The notes under the pieces are model-generated. The model worked only from the letters and a program-made list of their open reading frames with translations. It was not told where the DNA came from and searched no databases. Of a DNA stretch of 64,000 nt, positions 22,800-33,740 are shown one piece after another. Each line of letters starts with the position of its first letter. The first letter of the stretch is position 1. The position numbers and the translations under genes are program-made. Source of the DNA: Dioszegia crocea (taxonomy: Eukaryota > Basidiomycota > Tremellomycetes > Tremellales > Bulleribasidiaceae); the NCBI GenBank assembly GCA_001600615.1, contig BCKK01000005.1:124001-188000 (forward strand). The letters run 5' to 3'.

Positions 22800-23562
22800 T
22801 GTGAGTGTGGTGGATCGGCGTATTCTGCGATCTGGTGACAAGCAGTTGCTGATGATAACAGGCCATATCGTACCTATAATATCACTCTTCCATTATAGGC
22901 AAGGAGCCTGAGGCATTACGATGTGAATAGTCGCCAGGATGAGCTTGGATTGGGCGAGAAGCATTGTGCGGAATGGCGGAGAGGGCGTTTGAGGGAGCAG
23001 GGGAGGAGTGCACGGTACTCAGGGTCAGTCTCTGAGGTGATTGGGCAGGACTGGCGGGCATGGCGTCTGGCTCAGAGGATGGTGATTTGAGCCTCGCGGA
23101 TCAAGCTTGCCGAGTTTGTGAGATGAGCTGCGTTTTGGCAGATTTCGATGAGTATGATCAGTGGTCCTAGTGCCTGTTTCATCGGAGGATCCAGCATCAC
23201 CTCGTCAAACCAGACTCTCTGCTGAAGTCAATTGGTGCTGAGCTGCACAGTCGAGCATGAGCCAACAAAGAGAAAGGCTCTTACGTCATGCCGGAGCACA
23301 ACCCTCTTTCGTGCCTACAAGTTATGGCGATCTCGGATAGCGAGCAGCCTCAGCTTGACTTCACCTACTGCTATACACTCGAACACATGTCAGCCAAAGA
23401 CACAGTGGTAACGCCACTTGACGTCTCGGAACGATCTCAGTGGCAGATCGCTAGGGCCGATAGAGCCCAATTGACCTGCGATCTCATCTCAACCCGCCAT
23501 CTCGAGCAAGTTCCGCCCGGCCTCTTCAAGCTTGAAGCCTGCTCTTGCTCCACATTCCCACA

Positions 23563-24375
23563 ATGTCTGACTATAACGCCAAGAATGGTCTCATATACGT
23601 GATTGACGAGCTCTACCCCCATGGCGATATATTCTTGTTATGCGAGGCGCCTGAATACAATTGGGGGTTTCGATTCGAAAAGTCCATCTTGGCTACTGCG
23701 AGGTGAGCCCTTCCTGAACGAGCACAGTCAGATAGACTTATACCACAGCCCAGTCTTCCGCCACATGTTCGCAAGCGACAGCCTGTCTGGAATCGAAATC
23801 TACATGCCGGCACCGTATAGTGCGTTGGAATACTTCCTATGCAGCATCGACCCCTCAAAGAATCCAACCCGGCCGCTGAAGTCATGTGCCATCGAAAATT
23901 GGGGTTTCGCACTCCCACTCTACCATCTGGCTCGCCTATACGAATGCGACTCTCTCGCTGTCGACTTCCTATATAAATCCAGCCTATACGATCCCGAAGA
24001 ATACCGACTCAAAGCGTTCATTCTCGCCTGCGAGGCGAATCATATCCAGGCTGCTTGTCGGCTTCTCAAGGGTGCGGGGAATGGGGAGAAGATGGGAAAC
24101 GGCAGGAAAGGACGGTCTTTACTCCTGACGTCCAGAGAGTACACTCAGGAGGACCTCGCGGGTCTATCGACGGCGTGGCTGTGGGCGTTGATGTGTGCGC
24201 TGCAATGGGCGGATAGGGTGTTTAAGCTGGAAGAAGATGGGGATAGGTCAGGGGATGATTACTGGATTGCGGTAGTTGGGGAGTTTATGGTTCGGCTAAC
24301 TGCTGGTACATGTGAGTATTCTCTTTCTAGAGCTTGAGGCGCATACGATTTGAAGGAGAGCTGATTAGTCTAGGA
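23563..24375 (+). CDS. BTB/POZ-like paralogue 6, stop codon split by intron
   Basis: Exons 23563-23702 and 23749-24311, plus two bases of exon 3 (24374-24375), give 234 residues. MSDYNAKNGLIYVIDELY, GDIFLLCEAPE, junction ATASPVFRHMFASDSLSGIE, LARLYECDSLAVDFLYKSSL, LKAFILACEANHIQAACRLL, LSTAWLWALMCALQWADRVF and DYWIAVVGEFMVRL follow the family plan. Exon 2 ends ACA T; the intron gtgagt...gctgattagtctag (24312-24373) is followed by GA, making TGA. If the intron is retained the frame instead continues C-E-Y-S-L-S-R-A and stops at 24335-24337. Confidence 0.8.
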
Positions 24376-24896
24376 AATGCCATAGCTCCCCAGCCTATAC
24401 ACAGCTCTTGGAGTCATTGCCGGCCCAGAGTTATTCAAAATTTGTGTAAGTTGCAGGATTGGCCTTATACATTATGGACGTCAACTGATGGACAGATATT
24501 CTGCACATACTATCCTAGTCCGCTGAAATGCATACATCCTCGTCGGACGAGGCGTCCAGACCTGATTTCCTAAACTGACACATCGGATCGACCTCGCTCT
24601 CTGGCCGGCTCGACATTCCTTCCAATCCGCTCAGCAACGACACCGCTGGGTTGACGGACGGAGATGAGTGACAGCTATCCGCAGAGGATCAGGGCCCTGG
24701 AGGTGGTGGGAGCAGGGCGGTAGTGGCGGTGTGGATAGGGACGGACTGCCAAGTCCGGTCTGAGCGGGATACGGAAACGAAAGGAGGGTGCTAGGCGCTA
24801 GGCGCTAGCAGGAGCGGATCCGGATCGGGACGCGCAGTGAGTAAGCGCGTCGCTGATCGTTTCTTTCTTCATTCACTCTTCATCCTTCTCAACAAA
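24376..24896. other. Intergenic region in the BTB array
   Basis: About 0.5 kb with no gene. It holds a purine-rich stretch (24700-24790) and a short direct repeat GCTAGGCGCTAGGCGCTAGC near 24790-24810, close to the start of the next paralogue. Confidence 0.4.
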
Positions 24897-25737
24897 ATGG
24901 AATTCTACACCACCACCAAAGGCGTCAGATACCACATCCATCCATCCTTCGCCACTGGGGACATCGTCCTCGTCGCCGAGAGCCAAATCTTCAAGGTCAA
25001 GAAATCCGTGCTTGCTGGCTCAAGGTAAGTCTACCTTCGATCTTCAATCCATCATGACGGAACGCTTCATGTCTTCTCAGTCGTGCTGATCCTATAGCCA
25101 GGTCTTCTCTGACATGTTCGAGAACGACGCCATCAACGGGTCGGAGATCGAGATCAACGCCTCGGATGCCGCTTTGGCTACCTTCCTTCCCTCCCTCAAG
25201 TCCCCACCCGTGTTTGCCAAGGTCGGCTGGGCCGAGACAGAAGCTGCCATCGAACTCGCCTTGCTCTACGATTGCCAGCAAGCTGCCGACGGCATGATGT
25301 ACTTCGCCAGTGGCCGGAAATTATCCGACAACCTGCTGAGGGCCCTAGCTATGGCCTGCCGACTGAATCACATCACGGCTGCCAGCCGCATCATTCTGCA
25401 AGGCCACCGAAACGCAAACGTCCTGCGGCCCCTCTCTACCCAATTTTCAACGATCGACTCCCAGCGACTCTCCGCGCGCTGGCTTTTGGCGTTGACGAAA
25501 GCAGTCCACAACGCGGACAAGGAGAAGGAGAAGGAGAAGGAAGGGCTCCTCTTCCTCAAGAATGTTCGTCACACTGCCTCAGCCTCCGAGAAGCCTAGGC
25601 ACGATCGATCCGGTGAAGCCTATTGGCTTATAGTCATGGGGGAGTTCATAGCTCATCTAGTCAGATGTGAGTTTTGGTTCACTGTGCGGATGCAAGAAGT
25701 TCCAGAGATGCGTGATCATATGCTGATGATCACAGGA
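24897..25737 (+). CDS. BTB/POZ-like paralogue 7, stop codon split by intron
   Basis: Exons 24897-25024 and 25098-25666, plus 25736-25737, give 232 residues. It begins MEFYTTTKGVRYHIHPSF, with GDIVLVAESQIFKVKKSVLA, junction AGSSQVFSDMFENDAINGSE and ALLYDCQQAADGMMYFASGR. It has a unique charged insert of lysine-glutamate repeats (about residues 178-184, NADKEKEKEKE) between the WLLALTKAV helix and the YWLIVMGEFIAHLV end. Exon 2 ends GTC AGA T; the intron (25667-25735, with ctgatgatcacag) is followed by GA, giving TGA. Confidence 0.8.
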
Positions 25738-26168
25738 ATGAAAACGACAAATCTGTACGTCTGATCTTTTACGTTTCTACATGCGCAGTTGCTGATTCTC
25801 TAGTTTTGCTCAATCTGTATTGCTTAGGCGGGAAGAGTCGCGGGATGAGGTCAGAGGCGGAATGAGGGTTGAGGCGCTGGCGGGCGATGGTCGGATGTGA
25901 GGACGCTGTCCGTGATGGGGGTATGATTAGTGTTCCAATCTCAGAGATGCGATCGTCTCCTGGTAGTGATGGCGTACTGAACTCAGGGACATACGTGCAG
26001 GGGGAGCCAGATGCCAATCATTCACAGATACCTACCGGGCCTGCTCAGCGGCCAGCCAACCAGACCGCTTCGGCCGGGTCAGCCGAAAACAGGCGCGTCG
26101 CGAGGTGTGATCTTCTCAGCACCGTACATCCCTTCCCTCTACTTGAGCTACCATCTCTGCCTAGCAAT

Positions 26169-26972
26169 ATGACACCAGGACAGGCTAAGCCATCATATGT
26201 CGATACACGAGGCGTGTCGCACCAGGTCTTTGAGCCATTCACGCAGGGCAACATTGTCCTCCTCACCGATGACAAGACCGCTTTCAAGTACGACATGGCT
26301 TCCCTTGCCAATGCCAGGTATGTCCAGTCTTCTTTGGACTAGCGCCAGATGTACTCGAGCTGATGCCGATCCAGCCCGGTCTTCCGCAGTATGTTCTCAA
26401 ACAATCATCTCTCCGGCCCAGAAATCCACCTCCCCATCTCGTCCCAGATCTTAGCCATCTTTCTCCATGCCATTTCCCGGCCCACACCTGCGTCTGCCCT
26501 ACCCGACTGGGACATTTCTTTTGCCGTGATCGCCTTTGCTCGTCAATACGAGTGTATCGCCATCGCTCGTGACCTACTCTACACTGCCGCTCGAGTCGAC
26601 CCGCTCGAGAAGCGTATAGACGCGTTCGCTTTGGCTTGCGAGCTAGATCATCTCCTTGCAGCTTGTCGATTGCTGCAGCTAGCCACAAGCGGTGAATGCT
26701 GGTTTGGTAGCTCAGGAAATGGAAGGGTCGGAGTCGGGAAGTCTCTGCGACCCAGCGATGGAGAGTGGACGCAAGAGGATGCAGCGCGACTATCGCCTCA
26801 ATGGCTCTGGGCGCTTACAAGCGGAGTTTATATGGCTGAGGCGGAGACTCCGACGGTCAATCCGATAGCGAAGTTGTTCTGGGTGAAGGTGATAGGTCGA
26901 TTTATGGCTTGTCTGACAAAATGTGCGTTTCTGATGTGCTGCTGTGGAGAGTATGGGCTGACCTCGCCAGAA
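26169..26972 (+). CDS. BTB/POZ-like paralogue 8, stop codon split by intron
   Basis: Exons 26169-26317 and 26375-26922, plus 26971-26972, give 232 residues. The N-terminus is longer than in most copies (MTPGQAKPSYVDTRGVSHQV) before GNIVLLTDDKTAFKYDMASL. Junction ANASPVFRSMFSNNHLSGPE, then ARQYECIAIARDLLYTAARV, ALACELDHLLAACRLLQLA, a glycine-rich loop (CWFGSSGNGRVGVGKS) and LSPQWLWALTSGVYMAEAE. Exon 2 ends ACA AAA T before gtgcgtttc, and exon 3 starts AA, giving TAA. Retention of the 48-nt intron would add a Cys-rich tail of about 40 residues ending near 27053. Confidence 0.8.
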
Positions 26973-27412
26973 GTTAGACAGGATGACCCGTGCTCGGACG
27001 AAAGAGACGTGCACATGTGCTTGCGGCCAACTGGAAGCGCCATAGGAATATGAGTGATCGGCGCTCTAGTAGCTTCCGAGTCAAAGAGTCAAGAGGGAAG
27101 GGATCGAGATGTTATGGTTGCTTCAGAGGCCAAGGGTACGTTCATGATTGTAGTAATGGGTGAGCGGATGAGCTGACTCCCTAGCTCCTTCTCTTGCCCT
27201 TCCGTCTCTTCTGACTCTGGTGCCCATATCGTCTACTCTTCTCTAGTCCTACAATCTCGAATGTCACAGCCACACCTTACCCCACTCTGCCCCCACCCGG
27301 CCCTTCCTTTGGCTGTGTGCTTCTGAAAGCTTAAAATTTTGGGGGTCGCTTCAAACAATCAACCATTCATCCTCTGCTTTCCTTCATCCCCCTCGCTAAA
27401 ACATCGACCAGA

Positions 27413-28201
27413 ATGACCACGCACACCGACGCAAAAGGCGTCGATTATGTCGTGCAAAAGAACTTCATATCGGGAGATATCGTCTTGCTCTCCGACGATA
27501 AGCAAGCGTTCAAATGTGAGAAGTCGAAGCTCTGCGACATCAGGTAAGTTTGGCTTGTCCGAGCCGCTGCCGATGTACGCTGACTTTCAAGCCCAGTCTT
27601 CCGCGATATGTTCAGCAACGACGCGCTCTCCGGCTCCGAAATCCACATCGCGGCAACTGGCGGTGGAATTCGGATGTTCCTCGAGATGTCTACCCAACCT
27701 TCATCACACACGTACCAGCCAAGCGATTGGATCCCTGCCCTTGTTGCCATCTCCCTTGCTCGGAGCTACGATTGCGACGCGGTCGCTCGGAACATCCTTT
27801 ACAAAGTCAGTCTCCACGATCCGAGTTTCAATCGATTCGAGGCATTCATCATCGCCTCGAGTCTTGATCATCTCCCTGCCGCTTGCCGTCTACTCCTACA
27901 CGCTCGTACTGGCGAGCCCACTCGATACGGCTCGGCCACTCTCCGGCCGCTGGGGGGAGATTGGAATCCCGCTCAGGTAGCGCGTCTATCTCCGCTTTGG
28001 CTCTGGGCGTTGAACTGCGCGGTGGATGTAGTGGAAAAACGGATTTCTCCCGGTCCGATCGAGGCCAGCAAGCGCCTTGCCGACGAGTATTGGAGTGCGG
28101 TCATCGGAGAGTTCATGATCCACATGACTAAATGTGAGTCGACAATGCGCGTAAAAGAGGTGCAGAGCTCAAAGTCAGAACATTGCTGACATTACCTAGG
28201 A
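27413..28201 (+). CDS. BTB/POZ-like paralogue 9, stop codon split by intron
   Basis: Exons 27413-27543 and 27592-28133, plus 28200-28201, give 224 residues. MTTHTDAKGVDYVVQKNF, GDIVLLSDDKQAFKCEKSKL, junction CDISPVFRDMFSNDALSGSE, ARSYDCDAVARNILYKVSL, FEAFIIASSLDHLPAACRLL, LSPLWLWALNCAVDVVEK and YWSAVIGEFMIHMTK. This is one of the cleanest BTB-like sequences in the array. Exon 2 ends AAA T; the intron 28134-28199 (ctgacattacctag) is followed by GA, so splicing makes TGA. Retention adds a 17-residue charged tail (starting C-E-S-T-M-R). Confidence 0.82.
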
Positions 28202-28337
28202 ATGGTTGAGACGGCGCAGAAGGATCGAAGGGGAATGATGGAATCGGGGCGGAATACAGGAATACCTTAAATGCGGGGCATGCAATATTTGATACATTCA
28301 ACAACAGACCCCTATACCCTTGGACCCCACTATCTCC

Positions 28338-30331
28338 TCAATGCGCGATGTAACTCCTCTTCTCCTCCCCTTCTTTTCTTTGCGGCGTTCGATAAAACAC
28401 CCAAAACCCTACCGCGCAAGCTCCACCCCAAGCAAAGATGAACCAAAAGCTAGCCCGGACATTCCGCCAGTCGGCCAATCCGCCCGGATAGATCGTAAGG
28501 AGTCCAGCTTGGATCGTAAGAGCTATAGCGTTCCCAGCTTGAATGCCGGTCTGAAGGATCGCCCCGACTACGCCGGCTTGAGAAGGTGGGGAAGTCGTCA
28601 TTGCTCCAACACTAACAAGTCAGCCATGATCCAAGACACAGGAGGTAGGATTTACATAACTGATGTAGCAGCCAAGTTGTTGCAGAAACTTCCCAGCGCC
28701 GCAGCTGGGAATGCAAATTTCCAGTACATGATGCCGACTTCACCCTCTGAGTAGATGAATAGGAGGTATGCTGCCATTCCTCCGATTTGGCCAATGGTGT
28801 ATGTATATCGAGGGCGGGCGCAGATGATAGGGAATGTTCTGAAGCATCAGCACCGACTAAAGAGATCGATACAGGCCAATACTCACATCAGGAGTCCACT
28901 ACACAGCATACTGCTGATTCCCATCGGCAAAATCCGCATCGCCGCGATGATACTTGAATCTCCATGTTCCCCAACATACGTCTCTATGAGGGGCAGCTGA
29001 CTGCAAGTCCACCATGCCGATGTAAAGGTAGCGAGTACAGTCCAGAGGGTGAAATTAGGGACTCTCCATGTTTGCGAGGGAATGAGAGCGAGATTGGCGG
29101 GAAGGCGCGATTGCCAGTAGAAGAATAGGGGGAAGAGGGGGAGGGATAGGATGAAGGGGACGAGGAATGAAGGTGTGGAGAAGCCGTATGAGGCGCCAAG
29201 GGTAAGGCCGAGGATAAGTAGGAGGATTGCGAAGAGCATTCTGAAGGGTAAGCAGAGTCAGGGTGGAATGGGCAGGGAAACATACATTAATGTCCCTGTG
29301 ATATCTAGGCGTTTCCACTTGTTCGTATCGCCTGCTGCTTCTCCTTTCTGCTTTGGGAATGCTTTCATTGACCAGAGGGAAACAGGAATACTGCGAGGTT
29401 AGTGGAGCACTAAGAGCTTTTACGAAATGTAAAACTTACATTAGGATTGTGGTGATTCGGAAATACCATCTCCACCCACTCATCTGCCCTCCTTGCGGTA
29501 TAAGCTCCACAAGTCCTCCAATCGGCACTCCCAGACTCGCTCCAAGCGATCCACAAAGTCCATACACCGTGAACGCCATCGACAACTCGTGATCCTCAAA
29601 CACGGCGCTGATAAGCCGGTAAGATGCCGGTATTAGGGCCGACCCTGCGATACCTGAAAGAGCCCGTAAGACTAAAAAGGCGTATTGATCTGTTTGGAAA
29701 GAGATGATGAGATTGAGTATACCGAGGGTGAGGAAACCGTATGCGAAGACAGGGGTTGGGGAGTACAGATCAGAAACGCGTCCCCAAAAGAGCAAAAATG
29801 CTGCGAAGGTGACCGCAAACGATGTCTGATATGAGCTTAGTCTTTTCTGGGAGAGGGTGAAACTCACAATGATCCATGTCTGCGCTTCGAATTGGATGCC
29901 GAGATCTCTCGATACTGGGCCGGTGAGGATATAGAACGCGCAAACTCCCATGACTGCAAGTGTCAGCGTCATCCTCTTAGGCAAGAGAGAGACTTACCAT
30001 CGATGAAGACACCCAGGCAGAAGACAGCGAGCAGCAGGTACTTCCGGCCCTGACTGAGTATCGGACCTTTTTTTCCCACTCCCACCGAGGGTGTGAAAAC
30101 CGAGTCCGATCTTCCAGTTCTTCGATCTGGCGACGTCTCATCTTTCTTCACATCACACGACAGTGCGCGGTCTTCCCCGCTCTCCGCTTCTCGTCGTGAT
30201 ATTCTCTCCTTGTCATCGGCATTTACGCCCAATTCCAGATCGCGTATCGAGTCGGAAGATTTGCCGGGGACTTCTGGAAGGGCGTTTGTTTCGAGACCGT
30301 TCATCTCGATGGCGCCTCTTGAGGGAGCCAT
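28338..30331 (-). CDS. MFS multidrug efflux transporter, DHA2 type
   Basis: Plasma-membrane proton antiporter of the 14-helix DHA2 family (Atr1-like in yeasts), probably exporting a toxic organic or a xenobiotic. A charged cytosolic N-terminus of about 95 residues precedes helix 1 (YLLLAVFCLGVFID). Exon 2 adds GVCAFYILTGPVSRDLGIQF; exon 3 starts SFAVTFAAFLLFWGRVSDLY, with the G-R-x-S-D-L-Y loop between helices 2 and 3, then LRALSGIAGSALIPASYRLI and GLCGSLGASLGVPIGGLVEL (family antiporter motif). A cytosolic loop KQKGEAAGDTNKWKRLDITG precedes the second half. The last exon ends in a charged tail (TPQRKEGEEKRS). At least six exons; the start ATG is at 30331. It is inserted in the BTB array on the opposite strand, head-to-tail behind the CMD-like gene. 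Confidence 0.87.
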
Positions 30332-30582
30332 GCTGAAATAGAGGCTCTGAGCCGCAACTCGCTAAGTCTAGAGTGGATAGATGAGATATGGACAATGGAG
30401 AGATGCAAAAACAATCACACATGAATCGAGTTTCACTAGCTCCCTTTGAGACAAGTTCCGTTCCGGGTCCGCCGGCTTTCCGCCGGAAGCAAGACTGAGG
30501 AATGTGGAGTAGGAGTATGCATCCTCTATTGAAAGCTACGAAGCGAGGCAAGGTGATCACAATACGAAGAAGGGCGGCTAGT

Positions 30583-31262
30583 CTACAGCTCCTCCGGTAT
30601 CGATGCGTCAAAGCCATTTAGGATGACGGCGGTGTACGAGTACAGACCGACGTAATGCACCAGCGAGATCGCCCCGTCCCTGCCGAATGTCTGCTCGATC
30701 AGCCGCTATCAAGCATATCCTCACCTTTACAGCCTCATCCCACAGCTCCTTACTCAGAGGACCTCTCTGTCCGAGAGCTTCAGTGACTTTGTAAGCGACC
30801 AGACGCTTTCCCTCGAATGTCGATGGGCATTTGCCGCCGTAAATCGCGTCAAGCTCTTCTTTTGCAAACTTGGACACGCGATTATGGGCACTGAAATATC
30901 AGCTTACACTCTTTTTTCTGTCAGAGGACTCACTATGTCTCATACTTCGCCCCAGTCCTGGCTCCAACTACCAATATCGCCGTCTCCCTCGCCTCCGGAT
31001 CGAGGCCTCCAATGTTGGCGATGGCAGTAGACAACGGCATATACGTCTTAGCGACGTTGGGAGTATTGAGCAGGATCCCGAAAGGACCCAAGAATCGTCC
31101 CTTGTCATCACGAGCTTTGAAGCTGGTCTATCAGCGAGTGGTACTGAGTAAGGCGTACATCCCGTTGAACTTCTTTTCGGTGTACTCCGCCAGGCCGTCG
31201 TAGACTTCTTGTTGCGCCGAGTCGAGCTCCGAGCGCTCTTTGAGGCCTAGTCGGTCTGTCAT
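30583..31262 (-). CDS. Carboxymuconolactone-decarboxylase-like (AhpD-fold) protein
   Basis: Exons read on the minus strand: start ATG at 31262 (MTDRLGLKERSELDSAQQEV), a 36-nt intron after AACGGGAT, then FKARDDKGRFLGPFGILLNT, ANIGGLDPEARETAILVVGA and TGAKYE; after a second intron YAHNRVSKFAKEELDAIYGG and LGQRGPLSKELWDEAV; after a third GRDGAISLVHYVGLYSYTAV and NGFDASIPEEL with TAG at 30583-30585. This order (GPF...LDP..RE.AIL..GA...EYE...H) is that of CMD-family proteins in fungi and actinobacteria. The CxxC of peroxidatic AhpD is absent, so a decarboxylase or other hydrolytic role is likelier. It sits next to the DHA2 exporter on the same strand; a detoxification pair is plausible. Confidence 0.8.
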
Positions 31263-31545
31263 TCTGATTGATCTAAGTATATAGACAGCTGTTGCTCCTT
31301 GCGCCCAGTATGACGTCTCGATCCCGGCTATCCACCCGACGCAGAAGCCGAAGGTTATGAAACTGCGCACGGACACCGTGTTTCAGAATACTTCCGGTGT
31401 GGCGGACGGTGCCTGAGTGGCGGAGATGGCAGAGGGACCTAGGACAACCTGCTGATGTGTGATGTGCCTGGGAGTGCGTCATAGTTCCACGACTGGACGC
31501 TCTGGCTTCCAGCTTGTATCTGGATCTTTCACTTTATTCGATAAA

Positions 31546-32330
31546 ATGACACACTACGTCGATAAGAAAGGCAAGGAGTATACCCTCGTGAAGGGGTTCG
31601 AGAAGGGAGATTTCGTGCTGTTCTCAGAGGATGACAAGGCGTTCATCTTTGACAAGACGCAGCTCAGCGAAGCCAGGTGAGATCAATGACTAAAGAGGAT
31701 CCCTACAGACCGAAGCTCATCTGCAGTCACGTCTTCAGGGACATGTTCACCCTCGGCGCAATAGGAGAAGGTGACTTGGAGCTGCACCTAGCTCTCGAAT
31801 CTACTTGCCTCCAAGCATTCCTCACAGCCGTCCGAAACCCTACTGGCCCCACTCCGATAGACTGGGCGACAGTTTCCGCCCTTATCGACTTCGCTCGACG
31901 ATTCGAGTGCGAATCCCTTCCTCGAGACATACTCTACTCATATTGCCGAAACGACCCGGGGTCTTACCGACTCGAAGCTTTCATCATCGCTAGCGAGCTC
32001 GATCACTTACTCGCGGCCGCTCGCATCCTCCTGTCGGCACAGAACGCAGAAGTCCCGTCCTATATTAGAGGGTGCGGGTACGGAAAGTCAATGCGTCCCA
32101 ACGGCGATTCGTGGACCGCGCGGGACTCCAATCGACTCTCTCAGGTCTGGCTTCATGCCTTGACCTGCTCGGTGGCAAGGGCGGACAAGGACTTCCTCTG
32201 TCTGGATCCGGAGAATGAGAAGTATTGGGTGGCAGTGGCGGGTGAGTTCCTGCGTCGCATGATGAAGATGTGTGAGTTTGCCATTGCGCCGGCTAGGAAT
32301 CCAGCGGCTTGGCTGACGGGACCACTAGAG
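31546..32330 (+). CDS. BTB/POZ-like paralogue 10, stop codon split by intron
   Basis: Exons 31546-31676 and 31727-32271, plus 32329-32330, give 225 residues. MTHYVDKKGKEYTLVKGF, GDFVLFSEDDKAFIFDKTQL, junction SEASHVFRDMFTLGAIGEGD, ARRFECESLPRDILYSYCRN, FIIASELDHLLAAARILLSA and LSQVWLHALTCSVARADK. The usual WLWALT motif is WLHALT here. Exon 2 ends AAG ATG T before gtgagtttgcc; the acceptor ccactag is followed by AG, making TAG, so the three stop codons are all used in the array. Retention adds a tail of about 30 residues ending at 32360. It is separated from paralogue 9 by the two inserted minus-strand genes. Confidence 0.8.
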
Positions 32331-32548
32331 CCGGCGTCGGTGATGAGAGTCACAGCCTAGCTGGTATCAGGACTCAGTCAGGACTCAGTTGTATGGCTAT
32401 GCGTTCATTTAAGAGGGAGAGGCTGGCGGACTGCAATTGGAAACGTTGTATACATGTCAAGTAGTTTGGAGAGTAAACCCCGTATCAGGTTGGCATTCCA
32501 TGGGGGAGAACGGCACGAGTAGGAATGATGTGCGATTGGACGGCTCGG

Positions 32549-32844
32549 CTAAGGCATTGTGTATCCAATACTGGCCAACCAGTCGGGAACTGACATCGTC
32601 TCCTCGGGTGTCACTCCGTCCGCCGACATCTTGGTCACAACTGAAATGAGCCTGTTTCCGTGAACTGCCACACATCAGTCAGGAGCCCTGTTTACAGCGC
32701 TGACAGACAAGACAAGATACACTCACGCCAGCCAGTCCCTTCGTATGCGACAGTGCCATCAGGGCGGATAGTGAAAGGGCCTATCCTGATGGCAGATCCA
32801 GACGTTGACCCGTTGGAGGATCTGTTGGTTGTGTCGATCGGCAT
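32549..32844 (-). CDS. Small spliced hypothetical protein (77 aa)
   Basis: Exon 1 (32844-32727) reads MPIDTTNRSSNGSTSGSAIR then IGPFTIRPDGTVAYEGTGW. A 62-nt intron (32726-32665, donor gtgagtgt, branch CTGAC/CTGAT) joins in phase 1 to exon 2 (32664-32549), HGNRLISVVTKMSADGVTPE then TMSVPDWLASIGYTMP, ending in TAG. Both exons are open only when spliced, which supports a real gene. No family was recognised. It lies between BTB-like copies 10 and 11 on the opposite strand. Confidence 0.55.
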
Positions 32845-32964
32845 GATGAAGTTGATGTGCTGAGGATATGTTCCGATTGCTGAGCTATTGTCGGACTTGT
32901 GGATGAATCTCTGTGCTGGGATTGAGTAATAACGTCTCGGACGAAAGTTAGCTTTATATGTCTC

Positions 32965-33489
32965 TCACTGCAGCCGGAATTCATGATTAACCCGATCTGC
33001 TCCGAGGCAGGACTGAGGAAGCCCAGACGGCCTTCGGAGGGGCGACGCTGACATGCTAGGGATGTCGCTTTGAAATCTCATCTTGTGCCCCACGTTCGTG
33101 GATCCTTTGTCAGACTTTAGGCCGATAGCAGCTGCAAAGATATATGCTTGAGAAGGCGAAAGTGGGGAAGGCGCCTGCGCACGTTTGTTATCGTATATTG
33201 GAAGCGGGTCATTCAGTGCGCATGAGTCGAGAATGATGTTGACGCGTCTCATGGGCTCGAGCCTCGAAATTCGGTGGAAGGGCCGGTAACCGGAGCGATG
33301 ATTGCTCGATACTGGTAATTGGCCCAGACTGCTGTCTTTCGCCAGTAGACAAAAGGTCAGATGGCAGCGATATAGTTGCGCTTGAGTGATGCACAGAATA
33401 GAAGATCCTCCGAAGCGATCAGCGTAGCCGAGGTGAGTAGTGACTGCATCAGTCTGCTCAGTGACGGTCCAGCTTACGCGCCGAGTCAA
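32965..33489 (-). CDS. Doubtful open frame (174 codons)
   Basis: A continuous minus-strand frame starting MTRRVSWTVTEQTDAVTTHL. Composition is mixed and no domain or splice support was seen. It occupies the spacer before BTB-like copy 11 and could be chance. Confidence 0.2.
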   Translation of the reverse strand: MTRRVSWTVTEQTDAVTTHLGYADRFGGSSILCITQAQLYRCHLTFCLLAKDSSLGQLPVSSNHRSGYRPFHRISRLEPMRRVNIILDSCALNDPLPIYDNKRAQAPSPLSPSQAYIFAAAIGLKSDKGSTNVGHKMRFQSDIPSMSASPLRRPSGLPQSCLGADRVNHEFRLQ

Positions 33490-33740
33490 GACATCAGCGC
33501 ATCCGCCATCCTGGCAAGTTATTATCTTATCCGGCTTTTAGATCCAGTACTTGCCTTTGCGGTTCTGATAGGGTGATCTTGCAAGGATGATAGATGGATT
33601 GCGGATACAGGCCAAACCAGACTCTCCATATGGGCCGCCAGACCGCATTACGTTTGCATCTCAGCGACTCAGCCTATGTCGCGTCGAATGCTAAAAATTT
33701 CACATTCCTCAATTTGGACCGTTCATCTCACTCAACAACA

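Noticed and set aside
24305..24337. Exon 2 of BTB copy 6 reading on to C-E-Y-S-L-S-R-A as the true C-terminus
   Set aside because: The Cys-Glu start is the splice donor read in frame, and the residues after it share nothing with the other copies, so splicing is the better model.
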